A stretch of 64,000 bases of DNA from JASGDC01 sp047606545 (GTDB taxonomy: Bacteria > Actinomycetota > Actinomycetes > Actinomycetales > Micrococcaceae), in assembly GCA_047606545.1 (NCBI GenBank), contig JASGEI010000018.1:1-64000 (forward strand), given 5' to 3'. Position 1 is the first letter of the stretch. Each line of letters starts with the position of its first letter. Positions 43,799-52,705 of the stretch are shown here, piece after piece. The notes under the pieces were generated by a model. The model did not search any database, was not told where the DNA came from, and worked only from the letters and a program-made list of their open reading frames with translations. The translations under genes and the position numbers were made by a program.

Positions 43799-45126
43799 GC
43801 CAAATAAACTTTAATGATTTTTCTTTCTATTACCCCAGAATTCCACGGGCAATACTAGAAAACATAAATTTAAGTATTGAAAAGAGTGAAAAGGTATTAG
43901 TGCTTGGTCCAAGTGGTTGTGGTAAAAGTACATTATTACAATTGATTGCAAATCTTCTTGAACCAGGTCAAAGTCATAGTGAAGGTAAAGTAAAAATCGA
44001 TGGCAAAGTAGCGTTAGTAATGCAAGATCCGGAATCTCAAATTGTGATGCATACTATTGGAGATGATGTAGCTTTCAGTTGTGAAAATTACCGAGTACCT
44101 TCTGCTGAAATTTGGGCAGCTGTCGGGAATGCTTTAAAGCAAGTAGGAATTCCATACTCACTAAAGCATGATTCTTATGCCTTATCGGGGGGACAAAAAC
44201 AACGTTTAGCACTTGCAAATGCTTTGGCAGTAGCTCCAGATATTTTATTACTAGATGAACCAACGGCTAATTTAGACCCTGCAGGTGCTGTTGCAATTAA
44301 AGAGACTGTGCTAAATACCGTTAACAAAAAACAGCAGACTTTGTTGGTAGTTGAGCATAATGTTGAGCTTTGGATTGATTCAGTCGATAAAGTATTGGTC
44401 TTAAATAATAGCGGGCAAATAGTGCTTTTCGGTAACCCTGCAGAATTTTTTGCTGAAAAAGCTAAATTAGCTACTTTAAATATTTGGTATCCAGGAATTG
44501 AATTAAAAGTTCCAAAGCTAGTAAATACTACTTCGGACATTGAAACATTAGTTACAAATGATTTAAATATCGGTTATCGTGAACCAATAATAAAAGACTT
44601 TAATTATCAATTTAAACAAGGAAAATGTTATGCATTAATTGGTGAAAATGGAATTGGAAAGACCACTCTTGCAATGACGTTAGCGGGTTTACAAAAACCC
44701 ATATCAGGCAAGTTAAATCCCGATTACAATAGCCTAAGAGCTGATGAATTAACAAATGAGGTTGGAGTAGTATTCCAAAACCCTGAGCAGCAATTTATTT
44801 ATGATACTGTTGCACAAGAATTAGCTGGATCTGATGAACAATTAATCGCTGACCTTGGGTTAACTGAGCTTATTGATGCTAATCCTTTTACCCTTTCTGG
44901 TGGACAAAAACGTAGGTTGTCAGTGGCAATTGCGTTACTTTATAGTCCTAAAGTAGTAATTATGGATGAGCCGACTTTTGGTCAAGATCCAAAGGCGTGG
45001 TCCACACTATGTAAATTATTCCAGCGTCAGCTTGCTAGTGGATGTACTCTAATAATCTCAACTCATGATGAGTTGTTATGCAAAGCTCTCAATGCTATTG
45101 AAATTCAGGTGCAGCGATGGAGTTAA
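43795..45126 (+). CDS. ykoD: ECF transporter ATPase YkoD, two fused ABC domains
   Basis: The energising subunit of the transporter, 443 residues. Domain one has Walker A LGPSGCGKSTLL (about residue 36), signature LSGGQKQRLALA and Walker B ILLLDEPTANLDP. Domain two has IGENGIGKTTLAM, LSGGQKRRLSVA and VVIMDEPTFGQD. Both look competent. The start overlaps the ykoE stop (ATGA), and the ykoC ATG overlaps the end of ykoD by 10 bp. It acts on the inner face of the membrane with YkoC and YkoE. Confidence 0.94.
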   Translation: MSQINFNDFSFYYPRIPRAILENINLSIEKSEKVLVLGPSGCGKSTLLQLIANLLEPGQSHSEGKVKIDGKVALVMQDPESQIVMHTIGDDVAFSCENYRVPSAEIWAAVGNALKQVGIPYSLKHDSYALSGGQKQRLALANALAVAPDILLLDEPTANLDPAGAVAIKETVLNTVNKKQQTLLVVEHNVELWIDSVDKVLVLNNSGQIVLFGNPAEFFAEKAKLATLNIWYPGIELKVPKLVNTTSDIETLVTNDLNIGYREPIIKDFNYQFKQGKCYALIGENGIGKTTLAMTLAGLQKPISGKLNPDYNSLRADELTNEVGVVFQNPEQQFIYDTVAQELAGSDEQLIADLGLTELIDANPFTLSGGQKRRLSVAIALLYSPKVVIMDEPTFGQDPKAWSTLCKLFQRQLASGCTLIISTHDELLCKALNAIEIQVQRWS

Positions 45127-45878
45127 ACACTATTCGTCGAGATACTTTTATTAGTATGCGTAACCCATTGTTTAAAATTATTACTGTCTTAGTATTGACG
45201 ATACCAATTTTCTTTACTTTAAATGTAACAGTGCCAGCAGTTTTGGTAATTTGTTATTTATTGCTGTTACCTTGGTGGGGCATTCCTAAAAAAAGATTTA
45301 TTTGGTTAATTTTACCTATTCTAATAGGTGCTTCTTTATCTGCATTCTCTACTTTAATATTAGGTGAAGCAGGTGGAGATACTTATTTTCAGTTCTTATG
45401 GATGCACATTACTGATCAATCGATTCACTATAGTCTCGTTATTTTCTTTAGGATATTGGCGATTGGATTGCCAGCTGTAGTGTTACTTATTACCACTGAG
45501 GCGACTGAATTAGGAGATGCATTAATTCAAAGACTGCACTTACCTGAAAGATTTGTGCTAGGTGCAATGGCTGGATTACGGATGACTAACCTTATCCAGT
45601 ATGACTGGGAAAATTTGAAGCATGCAAATAGAGTTCGAGGGCTTGAAACTAGATGGGGAATTAAGTCATTCTTTTCTCAGGTTTTCACTTTATTCGTTAT
45701 TTCGCTACGTAGAGCACAAAAATTAGCAATATCAATGCAAGCTAAAGGTTTTGACGCTAACGTAAAGCGTACTTGGGCTAGGAAATCTAAAGTTAATCGT
45801 CAAGATTATTTCATGGTGATGGTATCAATAGTATTAGTTATTGTAGCTTTTAAACTTGCTGGTATTACCAAGTTATAA
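45117..45878 (+). CDS. ykoC: ECF transporter transmembrane component YkoC (EcfT)
   Basis: The coupling membrane subunit (CbiQ/EcfT family), 253 residues with five or so spans and the cytoplasmic coupling helices containing ALIQRLHLPERFVLGAMAGLR and the second ALRARGLETR-type segment (ANRVRGLETRWGIKS) and ISMQAKGFD. It completes the YkoEDC set. The ATG at 45117 lies in the end of ykoD. No terminator is obvious behind it. Confidence 0.92.
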   Translation: MELNTIRRDTFISMRNPLFKIITVLVLTIPIFFTLNVTVPAVLVICYLLLLPWWGIPKKRFIWLILPILIGASLSAFSTLILGEAGGDTYFQFLWMHITDQSIHYSLVIFFRILAIGLPAVVLLITTEATELGDALIQRLHLPERFVLGAMAGLRMTNLIQYDWENLKHANRVRGLETRWGIKSFFSQVFTLFVISLRRAQKLAISMQAKGFDANVKRTWARKSKVNRQDYFMVMVSIVLVIVAFKLAGITKL

Positions 45879-45906
45879 TTACGGTAATGAGGATTTTGGA
45901 GTAGAG

Positions 45907-46209
45907 ATGGAAGCTGAAAATAAAAAAGTTATTGAAACTAAGATAGTGAAATATTTTTGGTCGCATGCACTTTGGCTATATGAAAAATATGATGACGATA
46001 CTGAAAATTGGGAACAACTTAATTCTACTTCATGGGCAGAGTTAGGATTTCCTGAGGCAGAGATTGTGTCAATACTTCCTGAAACTGAAATTTATAAAAA
46101 AGGTAAAAACCCTGATATTTATGCCAAAGATATTACCGGTATAGAGCACAAATTAACTTTCAAAGAATGGCATGATATGGGTAAACCAGAGCCTAAAATA
46201 TTCTCTTAA
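45907..46209 (+). CDS. hypothetical protein
   Basis: A 100-residue acidic, hydrophilic protein (MEAENKKVIETKIVKYFW...) with several Trp residues and no signal peptide or membrane span. The ATG at 45907 is chosen over an upstream start at 45856 because that one would overlap ykoC, and TTTTGGAG lies a few bases before it. I do not recognise the family. A W-A-E-L-G-F-P-E-A-E and a W-H-D-M-G-K-P-E-P-K segment look like two diverged copies of one short motif. It sits behind ykoC and overlaps the converging kinase-like gene by 17 bp. Confidence 0.6.
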   Translation: MEAENKKVIETKIVKYFWSHALWLYEKYDDDTENWEQLNSTSWAELGFPEAEIVSILPETEIYKKGKNPDIYAKDITGIEHKLTFKEWHDMGKPEPKIFS

Positions 46210-46729
46210 AATCTATACCACTTAAATAATCTGGATTAGCAGCTAATAGTTGCTTTTCCTGTCGTGCCCAAGTATTCCAATATGGGCGATATTGGTCGCC
46301 ATCTCTAGTTAAAGCTTGTTGTTTTCTTTTTTCTTCTTCGCAATCTAGCCAGATTGTATAGTCCAGAAATTCCTTAGTTTGACCGACACAAGCTCCGACA
46401 CCTTCAAATATCATCAATTGCCGTGGTTCTATTTGGCTATTTTGTTTTTTATTATGCTGCCAATCCCAAGATATATATTGCGTATTTACACCAGATTTGA
46501 GAAGTGGCAGTATGCGTTTGTATTCGGTAATCCCAGCAGTTAAGCCATCCCAGCCAAGGTATAGATCTTCAATATGAAAAATTGGTATGTCAAATTTCTT
46601 AGCTATTTTTTCTGCTAATTGTGTTTTGCCTGACCCAGATAACCCATCAATTCCGATAAAAAAAGTTTCATTTTTTTCACGTGCAGTAGTAATCAGCGTA
46701 GTTAATTCTGCATAAAGTTTATTTTTCAT
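46193..46729 (-). CDS. uridine kinase-like P-loop NTPase
   Basis: A 178-residue nucleoside/phosphoribulokinase-type protein. Walker A is FIGIDGLSGSGKTQLA near residue 25, followed by IFHIEDLYLGWDGL, a hallmark of the small actinobacterial group sometimes annotated uridine kinase or ATP-binding protein. The catalytic-strand region LMIFEGVGAC and a late R-x-x-A-L-T-R-D segment complete it. Substrate unknown. It is shorter than true uridine kinases (about 210). The end overlaps the converging gene by 17 bp. Confidence 0.8.
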   Translation of the reverse strand: MKNKLYAELTTLITTAREKNETFFIGIDGLSGSGKTQLAEKIAKKFDIPIFHIEDLYLGWDGLTAGITEYKRILPLLKSGVNTQYISWDWQHNKKQNSQIEPRQLMIFEGVGACVGQTKEFLDYTIWLDCEEEKRKQQALTRDGDQYRPYWNTWARQEKQLLAANPDYLSGIDFKRIF

Positions 46730-46809
46730 TTATTTTATATCTAGCTAAGTTTGGCTATTTTATAGGTTAAGCACCAATTAGTTTTATTATTTATAGTACC
46801 TCATTCAAA

Positions 46810-46830
46810 GTTGAGCGTACTTAGCTCAAG
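46810..46830. promoter_or_regulatory. HAIR-like operator 1 (HspR site)
   Basis: GTTGAGC-N7-GCTCAAG, an imperfect match to the HspR-binding HAIR inverted repeat (CTTGAGT-N7-ACTCAAG). It lies upstream of the -35 element of dnaK. Confidence 0.7.
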
Positions 46831-46846
46831 TTTACTTCCAAAATGC

Positions 46847-46875
46847 TTGACAAGGCAATTTCAAGGTGGCATTAT
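46847..46875 (+). promoter_or_regulatory. dnaK operon promoter
   Basis: TTGACA (46847-46852), a 17-base spacer and CATTAT (46870-46875) form a good sigA-type promoter flanked by two HspR sites. Confidence 0.65.
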
Positions 46876-46892
46876 TAAATTAATGAACTTGA

Positions 46893-46913
46893 GTTGAGTG
46901 AATATCACTCAAC
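46893..46913. promoter_or_regulatory. HAIR operator 2 (HspR site)
   Basis: GTTGAGT-GAATATC-ACTCAAC is a perfect inverted repeat with the 7-base spacer of HAIR elements. It lies just after the expected transcription start, where HspR would block the operon. Chaperone supply by DnaK usually assists HspR, making a feedback loop. Confidence 0.88.
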
Positions 46914-46958
46914 TTTATAGGTCCAGACTTTATAAACGTAAGAAAGGAAAATTATACT

Positions 46959-48836
46959 ATGTCTAGAGCAGTAGGAATTGACTTAGGTACTACTAACTCA
47001 GTGGTATCAGTGCTAGAAGGTGGCGAGCCTACAGTAATCGCTAATGCTGAAGGAGGTCGCACTACTCCTTCGGTAGTTGCTTTCGGGAAAGATGGTGATG
47101 TGCTTGTAGGTGAAGTTGCAAAGCGTCAGGCTGTTAATAACGTTGACCGCACATTCTCTTCAGTTAAGCGTCACATGGGTACTGATTGGAACACTGAAAT
47201 TGATGGTAAGAAATATACTCCTCAAGAAATTTCAGCACGTATTTTGCGTAAGCTTAAGACAGATGCAGAAAGTTACTTAGGCGAAGATGTTACTGATGCA
47301 GTAATTACTGTGCCTGCATACTTCAATGACGCAGAGCGCCAAGCTACAAAAGAAGCTGGTGAAATTGCTGGGCTTAAAGTGCTTCGTATTGTAAACGAAC
47401 CAACAGCAGCAGCACTAGCATATGGTCTTGATAAAGGTAAAGAAGACGAACTTATCTTGGTATTCGACCTCGGTGGTGGTACTTTCGACGTATCATTGCT
47501 TGAAGTTGGTAAAGATGAAGATGATTTCTCTACAATTCAGGTGCGTGCAACTTCTGGTGATAACCGTCTTGGCGGTGACGATTGGGATAACGCAATTCTT
47601 GAATGGCTATTAGCTCAGGTTAAGAGTAAGACGGGTTCTGATTTGTCTAAGGACAAAATTGCACTTCAGCGTCTACGTGAAGCAGCAGAAAATGCTAAGA
47701 AAGAACTTTCTACAGCTACTTCTACTCATATTTCATTGCAATACCTATCAGTATCTCCTGAAGGGCCAATTCACTTAGATGAAACACTATCACGCGCAAA
47801 GTTCTTAGAGCTTACTGAAGATTTATTAGAGCGCACTAAGAAGCCATTTAACGATGTAATCAAAGAAGCAGGAATTGATGTTTCTGAGATTGATCACGTG
47901 GTACTTGTTGGTGGTTCTACTCGTATGCCAGCTGTATCAGATCTTGTTAAAGATCTTTCTGGTAAAGAGCCTAACAAGGGTGTAAACCCAGATGAGGTAG
48001 TTGCAATTGGTGCAGCAGTACAAGCTGGTGTACTTAAGGGCGATCGTAAAGACGTACTTTTGATTGACGTTACTCCACTTTCTCTTGGTATTGAAACTAA
48101 GGGTGGTGTGATGACTAAGTTAATCGAGCGTAACACTGCAATCCCAACAAAACGTAGCGAAACTTTCACTACTGCAGAAGATAACCAGCCTTCAGTGTCA
48201 ATTCAGGTATTCCAAGGTGAACGTGAGTTCACTCGTGATAATAAGCCTCTAGGTACTTTTGAATTAACTGGTATTGCTCCTGCACCTCGTGGTGTACCAC
48301 AGGTTGAAGTTACTTTCGATATTGATGCTAACGGTATCGTGCACGTATCTGCTAAGGACAAGGGCACTGGTAAAGAGCAGTCTATGACTATCTCTGGTGG
48401 TTCTTCACTTCCTAAGGAAGATATTGATCGTATGGTTCGTGAAGCAGAAGAGCAGCACGAGGCTGATAAAAAGCGTCGTGAAGAAGTGGATACTCGTAAC
48501 AACGCTGAAACTTTAGCTTACTCAGTAGATAAACTACTTAAAGATAATGATGACAAGCTTCCAGAAGATGTTAAGTCTGATGTGAAGGGTGATGTTGATG
48601 ATCTTAAGAAAGCTCTTGAAGGCGACGATGCAGATGCAGTGAAGAGTGCATTTGATAAGCTTTCACAGTCTCAGGTTAAGATTGGTGAAGCTATCTACAA
48701 GCAACAAGAACAAAGTGCTACAGAGGATGCAGAGTCTGAAACTTCTGATGCTACTGATTCAAGTAGTTCAGAATCAGATGAGGACATCATCGATGCAGAA
48801 GTAGTAGACGAAGACGAGAAAGATGACGACAAGTAA
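46959..48836 (+). CDS. dnaK: chaperone DnaK (Hsp70)
   Basis: ATP-driven folding chaperone of 625 residues. It starts MSRAVGIDLGTTNSVVSVLEGG, carries the phosphate loop FDLGGGTFDVSLLEVG (about 167-182), the VLVGGSTRMPAV segment, the interdomain linker VLLIDVTPLSLGIETKGG and the substrate-binding domain, ending in an acidic EEDIIDAEVVDED-type tail. It is the first gene of dnaK-grpE-dnaJ-hspR with GrpE and DnaJ encoded behind it. Regulation is by HspR on the two HAIR sites. AAGAAAGGAAA precedes the ATG. Confidence 0.98.
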   Translation: MSRAVGIDLGTTNSVVSVLEGGEPTVIANAEGGRTTPSVVAFGKDGDVLVGEVAKRQAVNNVDRTFSSVKRHMGTDWNTEIDGKKYTPQEISARILRKLKTDAESYLGEDVTDAVITVPAYFNDAERQATKEAGEIAGLKVLRIVNEPTAAALAYGLDKGKEDELILVFDLGGGTFDVSLLEVGKDEDDFSTIQVRATSGDNRLGGDDWDNAILEWLLAQVKSKTGSDLSKDKIALQRLREAAENAKKELSTATSTHISLQYLSVSPEGPIHLDETLSRAKFLELTEDLLERTKKPFNDVIKEAGIDVSEIDHVVLVGGSTRMPAVSDLVKDLSGKEPNKGVNPDEVVAIGAAVQAGVLKGDRKDVLLIDVTPLSLGIETKGGVMTKLIERNTAIPTKRSETFTTAEDNQPSVSIQVFQGEREFTRDNKPLGTFELTGIAPAPRGVPQVEVTFDIDANGIVHVSAKDKGTGKEQSMTISGGSSLPKEDIDRMVREAEEQHEADKKRREEVDTRNNAETLAYSVDKLLKDNDDKLPEDVKSDVKGDVDDLKKALEGDDADAVKSAFDKLSQSQVKIGEAIYKQQEQSATEDAESETSDATDSSSSESDEDIIDAEVVDEDEKDDDK

Positions 48837-48838
48837 TC

Positions 48839-49510
48839 ATGTCTGATAAAAAGTCATTCGATGAGGGAGCTGGTCATGAAAATGACCAGCTACACTCTCA
48901 TAAAGAAGAAGAATTAAACGAAACGGAACAGAGCGAAGAAAGTACTGAACCTGTTGAAGAAGCGGAGCTTATCGATGAAGACGAAGAAAGTTCAGAATCA
49001 AGCTCGACTTCTGATGACGATATCGTAACTGCAGCAGAAAACATCGTTAATGATGCAGATATTGAGGACGAGAAAAGTCATGAAGAGACAGAAGCTGAAG
49101 GCGATAACTATCTGGAAGACCTTCAGCGTCTTCAAGCTGAGTATGTAAACTATCGCAAGCGTGTAGAACGTGATCGTGCAGTTGCAGGTGAAATGGCAAC
49201 TCAGCGAGTATTAGAGAGCATGCTTCCAGTCTTTGATGATATTGACGCCGCAAGAGCTCATGGTGATCTTGAAAATGGCCCATTTGCTTCAATTGCACAG
49301 AAGTTAGAAACTACTTTAACTAAATTTGGTCTTGAACGTTACGACGAAACAGGAATTGCTTTTGATCCTTTGATTCATGAGACGCTAATTCAGCAACCAA
49401 GTAGTGAAGTAGAAGTTGAAACAGTAGCTCAAGTATTGCGTGCTGGTTATAAGATAAATGACAAGGTAATTCGTGCAGCACAGGTGATTGTCTCTGTTCC
49501 TGAACAGTAA
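48839..49510 (+). CDS. grpE: nucleotide exchange factor GrpE
   Basis: Releases ADP from DnaK. The 223-residue protein has an unusually long acidic, Glu/Ser-rich N-terminal region (about 1-85), then the coiled-coil head LEDLQRLQAEYVNYRKRVERDR and the beta-domain motif ERYDETGIAFDPLIHETLIQQPS. The start is 2 bp after the dnaK stop. The disordered acidic head is larger than in most GrpE proteins (about 190 residues). The rest is canonical. Confidence 0.95.
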   Translation: MSDKKSFDEGAGHENDQLHSHKEEELNETEQSEESTEPVEEAELIDEDEESSESSSTSDDDIVTAAENIVNDADIEDEKSHEETEAEGDNYLEDLQRLQAEYVNYRKRVERDRAVAGEMATQRVLESMLPVFDDIDAARAHGDLENGPFASIAQKLETTLTKFGLERYDETGIAFDPLIHETLIQQPSSEVEVETVAQVLRAGYKINDKVIRAAQVIVSVPEQ

Positions 49511-49523
49511 TTAGGGAGAATAT

Positions 49524-50498
49524 ATGGCAGGTCAAGATTGGATGGATAAGGATTTTTATAAAGTCCTAGGTTTATCCAAAGATGCCGAAAGCAACGAGAT
49601 TAAAAAAGCTTATCGTAAGTTATCTCGTAAATATCATCCTGATTTAAATCAGAATGATAAAAATGCTGAAAAGAAATATAAAGACATCACTGAAGCATAT
49701 ACAGTTTTATCTGATAAAGATCAGCGTGAAGAATATGATGCCATTCGAGCAATGGGATCAGGCGGACCACGCTTCGCACCAGGTGGTGGTGCTGGTGGTT
49801 TCGATGATTTATTTGGTGGTTTGTTTAACGCGGGGCAGCCTAAGACAAATACTAGAACTACTTGGTCCAATAGTGATATACCAAACTTTGATAACTTGTT
49901 TGGTAATACTGGCGGTTTTGGCAATACAAGCGGATTCCGCACACAACCACCACTTAAAGGTGCGGATATTCGTGCAACTACTACAATCTCCTTCGCTGGG
50001 TCAATTAGAGGTACACAAATAGCTTTGCGAAACTCTAATGGTAAAGTTACTAATGTCCGAATCCCTGCTGGAGTTAAAGATGGGCAAAAGATTAAAGTCC
50101 GTGGCAAAGGTAATGAAGGTGCTGGTGGTAGAGGCGATTTGATTGTTACTGTTAAAGTTAAACCGCACGAGGTATTTAGCAGAGATGGTAATAATATTCG
50201 TGTTACAGTTCCAGTTACTTTTGCTGAAGCTGCGTTAGGTGCAAAGATTGAAGTGCCGACACTTAATGGTGAAAATATCATTGTTAAAATTCCTGCTGGA
50301 ACTGGTTCTGGGAAGACATTACGCCTTAAAAACAAAGGTGTTGAGACGAAAAAGGAAACTGGTGATTTGCTAGTTACTTTAGAAGTTCAAGTTCCAGCCA
50401 AGATGAATAAAGAAATGCGTGCTGCAGTAGAAGCTTACGCAGAAGCTGCTAATGACACGGATCCACGTGCAGAATTAAAGCGTAAGGCAAGATTATGA
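49524..50498 (+). CDS. dnaJ: DnaJ co-chaperone without zinc-finger domain (type II/CbpA-like)
   Basis: Stimulates DnaK ATPase. The J domain (residues about 9-75) has the HPD motif in YHPDLNQNDKNAEKKY. A Gly/Phe-rich linker follows, then two C-terminal beta domains (about 150-310) with GKVTNVRIPAGVKDGQKIKV. The CxxCxGxG zinc-finger repeats of type I DnaJ are absent, so this is type II, 324 residues. It follows grpE by 13 bp with GGGAGAA ahead of the ATG, and overlaps hspR by 4 bp. A second, zinc-finger DnaJ probably exists elsewhere. Confidence 0.93.
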   Translation: MAGQDWMDKDFYKVLGLSKDAESNEIKKAYRKLSRKYHPDLNQNDKNAEKKYKDITEAYTVLSDKDQREEYDAIRAMGSGGPRFAPGGGAGGFDDLFGGLFNAGQPKTNTRTTWSNSDIPNFDNLFGNTGGFGNTSGFRTQPPLKGADIRATTTISFAGSIRGTQIALRNSNGKVTNVRIPAGVKDGQKIKVRGKGNEGAGGRGDLIVTVKVKPHEVFSRDGNNIRVTVPVTFAEAALGAKIEVPTLNGENIIVKIPAGTGSGKTLRLKNKGVETKKETGDLLVTLEVQVPAKMNKEMRAAVEAYAEAANDTDPRAELKRKARL

Positions 50499-50932
50499 GT
50501 TTAGATGAAAATGCGCCTGTCTTCGTGATTTCGGTCGCAGCTGAACTTTCGGGTATGCACCCACAGACTTTACGTCAATATGACAGACTAGGCCTGGTGT
50601 CTCCGACAAGAGCACCAGGTCGAGCTCGTCGATACTCTGCTAGGAATATCCAGCAACTTCGTGAAATCCAACGCTTATCTCAAGAAGGCGTTAGCTTGAT
50701 TGGTATTAAGCGAATTTTTGCTTTAGAAAATCAAGTAAATAATCTACAGCATGAAATTGATGAACTTAGTAAAGAAGTTCAGAATTTACGTGATAAAACG
50801 CAAGCTAATACCAGAGTATTTGCAACAAGTGCACATGGAGAAGTAGTAAGACTTGCTCCTGGGCAACGTCCAGTGCAACAACACTCTAGCTCACTAGTGC
50901 TTTGGCAGCCACAGTATCGTAGATTTAAATAA
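50495..50932 (+). CDS. hspR: heat-shock repressor HspR (MerR family)
   Basis: Represses the chaperone operon by binding HAIR sites. The 145-residue protein has a MerR helix-turn-helix (VISVAAELSGMHPQTLRQYDRLGLVSPTRAPGRARRYS, about residues 10-50) and a helical coiled region (ENQVNNLQHEIDELSKEVQNL, about 80-105) used for dimerisation. It is the last gene of the operon and so controls itself. Start overlaps dnaJ (ATGA). Confidence 0.95.
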   Translation: MSLDENAPVFVISVAAELSGMHPQTLRQYDRLGLVSPTRAPGRARRYSARNIQQLREIQRLSQEGVSLIGIKRIFALENQVNNLQHEIDELSKEVQNLRDKTQANTRVFATSAHGEVVRLAPGQRPVQQHSSSLVLWQPQYRRFK

Positions 50933-50950
50933 CCACTAGATTATTGTAGT

Positions 50951-50988
50951 TTCTAGCTAACCCTTAAGATTTATTTAACTAGCTAGAA
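50951..50988 (+). terminator. weak hairpin behind hspR
   Basis: TTCTAGCTA (50951-50959) pairs with TAGCTAGAA (50980-50988) 18 bp past the hspR stop, with a 20-base loop. There is no clear T-run, so termination here is uncertain. Confidence 0.35.
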
Positions 50989-51062
50989 GTAGAAGTCATT
51001 CTTTGAGATGATTACAAAAATAAACCGTTTTCATAACCTTGTCATATTGGTAAATAAGATAA

Positions 51063-51428
51063 TTAAGTTCTAGAGGACTTTTTAATAAACTTCATGGATA
51101 GAGAATTTACACAGTGGCGAGTGTTCTTAGAGGTTAAGCCTTCACCTTCAAATACATGACCTAAGTGCCCGCCACATTCTGCACAAGTAATTTCGGTGCG
51201 TAAATCATCTGCATCAAGTGTACGTTTTATTGCGCCAGGGATTTCATCGTCAAAACTTGGCCAACCACAATGTGATTCAAATTTATCTTCTGAACGATAT
51301 AACTTTGCACCACATTGACGGCAAATATAAGTACCTGTACCATGTTCATTTAATAATTCACCAGTAAATGCTGGTTCAGTGCCTTTGTTAATAATAATGT
51401 GTTCTTCTGCAGCTGTTAAAGGTTCCAT
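51063..51428 (-). CDS. msrB: peptide methionine (R)-S-oxide reductase
   Basis: Repairs oxidised methionine (R-sulfoxide) in proteins. The 121-residue protein carries the two zinc-binding CxxC pairs (CRQC near 36, CAEC near 83), the ESHCGWPSFDD motif and the catalytic Cys in RHCVNSLSMKF. Length is usual for a single-domain MsrB. It is a monocistronic gene on the minus strand with a strong terminator of another gene upstream. The tail KKSSRT is basic. Confidence 0.95.
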   Translation of the reverse strand: MEPLTAAEEHIIINKGTEPAFTGELLNEHGTGTYICRQCGAKLYRSEDKFESHCGWPSFDDEIPGAIKRTLDADDLRTEITCAECGGHLGHVFEGEGLTSKNTRHCVNSLSMKFIKKSSRT

Positions 51429-51466
51429 AACTTTTAGTGTACTACGCAGTTCTTGCTAATAATAGA

Positions 51467-51521
51467 GTTAATAAAATGCTCATATCTTAAACCTTAAAGT
51501 AAATATGAGCATTTTATTAAC
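51467..51521 (-). terminator. strong terminator of the EXLDI gene
   Basis: A perfect 19-bp stem (51467-51485 with 51503-51521) with flanking T-rich ends, seven bases behind the stop of the gene at 51528. Its A/T flanks would also stop plus-strand transcripts. Confidence 0.9.
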
Positions 51522-51527
51522 TTAGTT

Positions 51528-52079
51528 CTAAATATCTAAAAATTCTTCGTCAGGTTCTTCTTCTGCATACTTTGCATTTTCAATTAGCTTTTCTGGAACT
51601 CCTTTTTCACTAAGTTGTTCATAAGAAGCGTAGACCTTGTAATCAGAGGTGCTGTCTTCAAAATTTAAGAAATCTCCTTGCATCCAATTCTTTGGATCAA
51701 GCCAGTTCCAGCTAGTGTCTTTGCTGGTAAAGTTTTTGGGGTCCATCCACCAATTCCAATTAGCGTCAGTACGTGTGTAGAGAAGATAAGCACCTTTTGC
51801 AGTTCTATAGATACGGTAGGTAGTTACTTTTTTGCCATCCTCAGAAAAATCCTTATAGCTGGCAAGCCTACGACCCATAAAATGTTTCTTTTTATTGATG
51901 CCATTATGGCGTACTGAAATTGTCTGTTGGGTATTATTGCCGGAACTGGCTTTTTGTTGTTTAATGAATAGTTTCAAGCCTTTAGTAATAGCTGCTGATA
52001 AGTTTCCGTCAGTATACTTCTGAGCTTTCTTAAAAAGTTCCTTATCGGCTTTCGATACGTATATTGTTTGGTTTGGCAT
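51528..52079 (-). CDS. EXLDI family protein
   Basis: A 183-residue actinobacterial protein named for its C-terminal E-x-L-D-I, here EEFLDI. The N-terminus MPNQTIYVSKADKELFKKAQ with GNLSAAITKGLKLFI looks like a ribbon-helix-helix-style DNA- or protein-binding segment. The middle is rich in Trp and Asp, with a duplicated W-N-W-x-D-P-K-N motif (about residues 108-132). No signal peptide or membrane span is seen. Its function is not established. The ATG at 52079 has GGAGGCAT just upstream. Confidence 0.8.
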   Translation of the reverse strand: MPNQTIYVSKADKELFKKAQKYTDGNLSAAITKGLKLFIKQQKASSGNNTQQTISVRHNGINKKKHFMGRRLASYKDFSEDGKKVTTYRIYRTAKGAYLLYTRTDANWNWWMDPKNFTSKDTSWNWLDPKNWMQGDFLNFEDSTSDYKVYASYEQLSEKGVPEKLIENAKYAEEEPDEEFLDI

Positions 52080-52228
52080 GATGCCTCCTTAAATAAGAAT
52101 ATAAGTATAATTATACGCATATAAAATAGTTGGAATCAATAGGATAAAAATTACGATAAAAATATAAAAAGATTGATAGTTATAGAAAAGAATAGCGGCT
52201 AACCTACTTTTCCACTAAAGTTGAATAT

Positions 52229-52705
52229 ATGCATAGTGAAGAACAAGTACAAGTTTTAATTCAATTGCTGGATTCTAATATTCCAGCACCAAAATACGCA
52301 AAACCAGGTGATGCCGGTGCAGATTTATGTACTACTGAGGATGTGACTATTGCTCCAGGTGAGCGTGTGATGGTAGGTACTGGTGTGGCAATTGCCCTGC
52401 CAAATGGTTATGTCGGTCTAGTTCATCCACGTTCTGGATTAGCAGTTAAAAAGGGTATTACTATTGTGAATGCACCTGGAACTGTTGATGCAGGTTACCG
52501 TGGTGAGATTAAAGTTTGTCTTTTGAATACTGATTTAAGAGAAAGTGTTGAGTTTAAACGAGGTGATCGTATCGCACAGTTAGTTATTCAAAAGTTTGAA
52601 ACAGCTAATTTTGTAGCTGTTAAACAATTGCCAAGTTCAGAGCGTGGCGCAGCTGGCTTTGGTTCTACAGGTGGCTTTGCAGAAAAGAATGAGGAGCAAA
52701 ATTAA
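52229..52705 (+). CDS. dut: dUTP diphosphatase (dUTPase)
   Basis: Hydrolyses dUTP to dUMP, preventing uracil in DNA and feeding dTMP synthesis. The 158-residue trimeric-type protein shows the five motifs: PGDAGADLC (1), VHPRSGLAVKKGI (2), PGTVDAGYRGEIKV (3), RGDRIAQLVI (4) and RGAAGFGSTG (5). The ATG at 52229 gives MHSEEQVQVLIQLLD. It is followed by a DUF3710 gene whose ATG overlaps its stop by one base. This order is common in actinobacteria. Confidence 0.97.
   Translation: MHSEEQVQVLIQLLDSNIPAPKYAKPGDAGADLCTTEDVTIAPGERVMVGTGVAIALPNGYVGLVHPRSGLAVKKGITIVNAPGTVDAGYRGEIKVCLLNTDLRESVEFKRGDRIAQLVIQKFETANFVAVKQLPSSERGAAGFGSTGGFAEKNEEQN

Noticed and set aside
49721..50335. A 204-codon minus-strand frame opposite dnaJ
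   Set aside because: It overlaps a conserved gene completely and resembles no known family.
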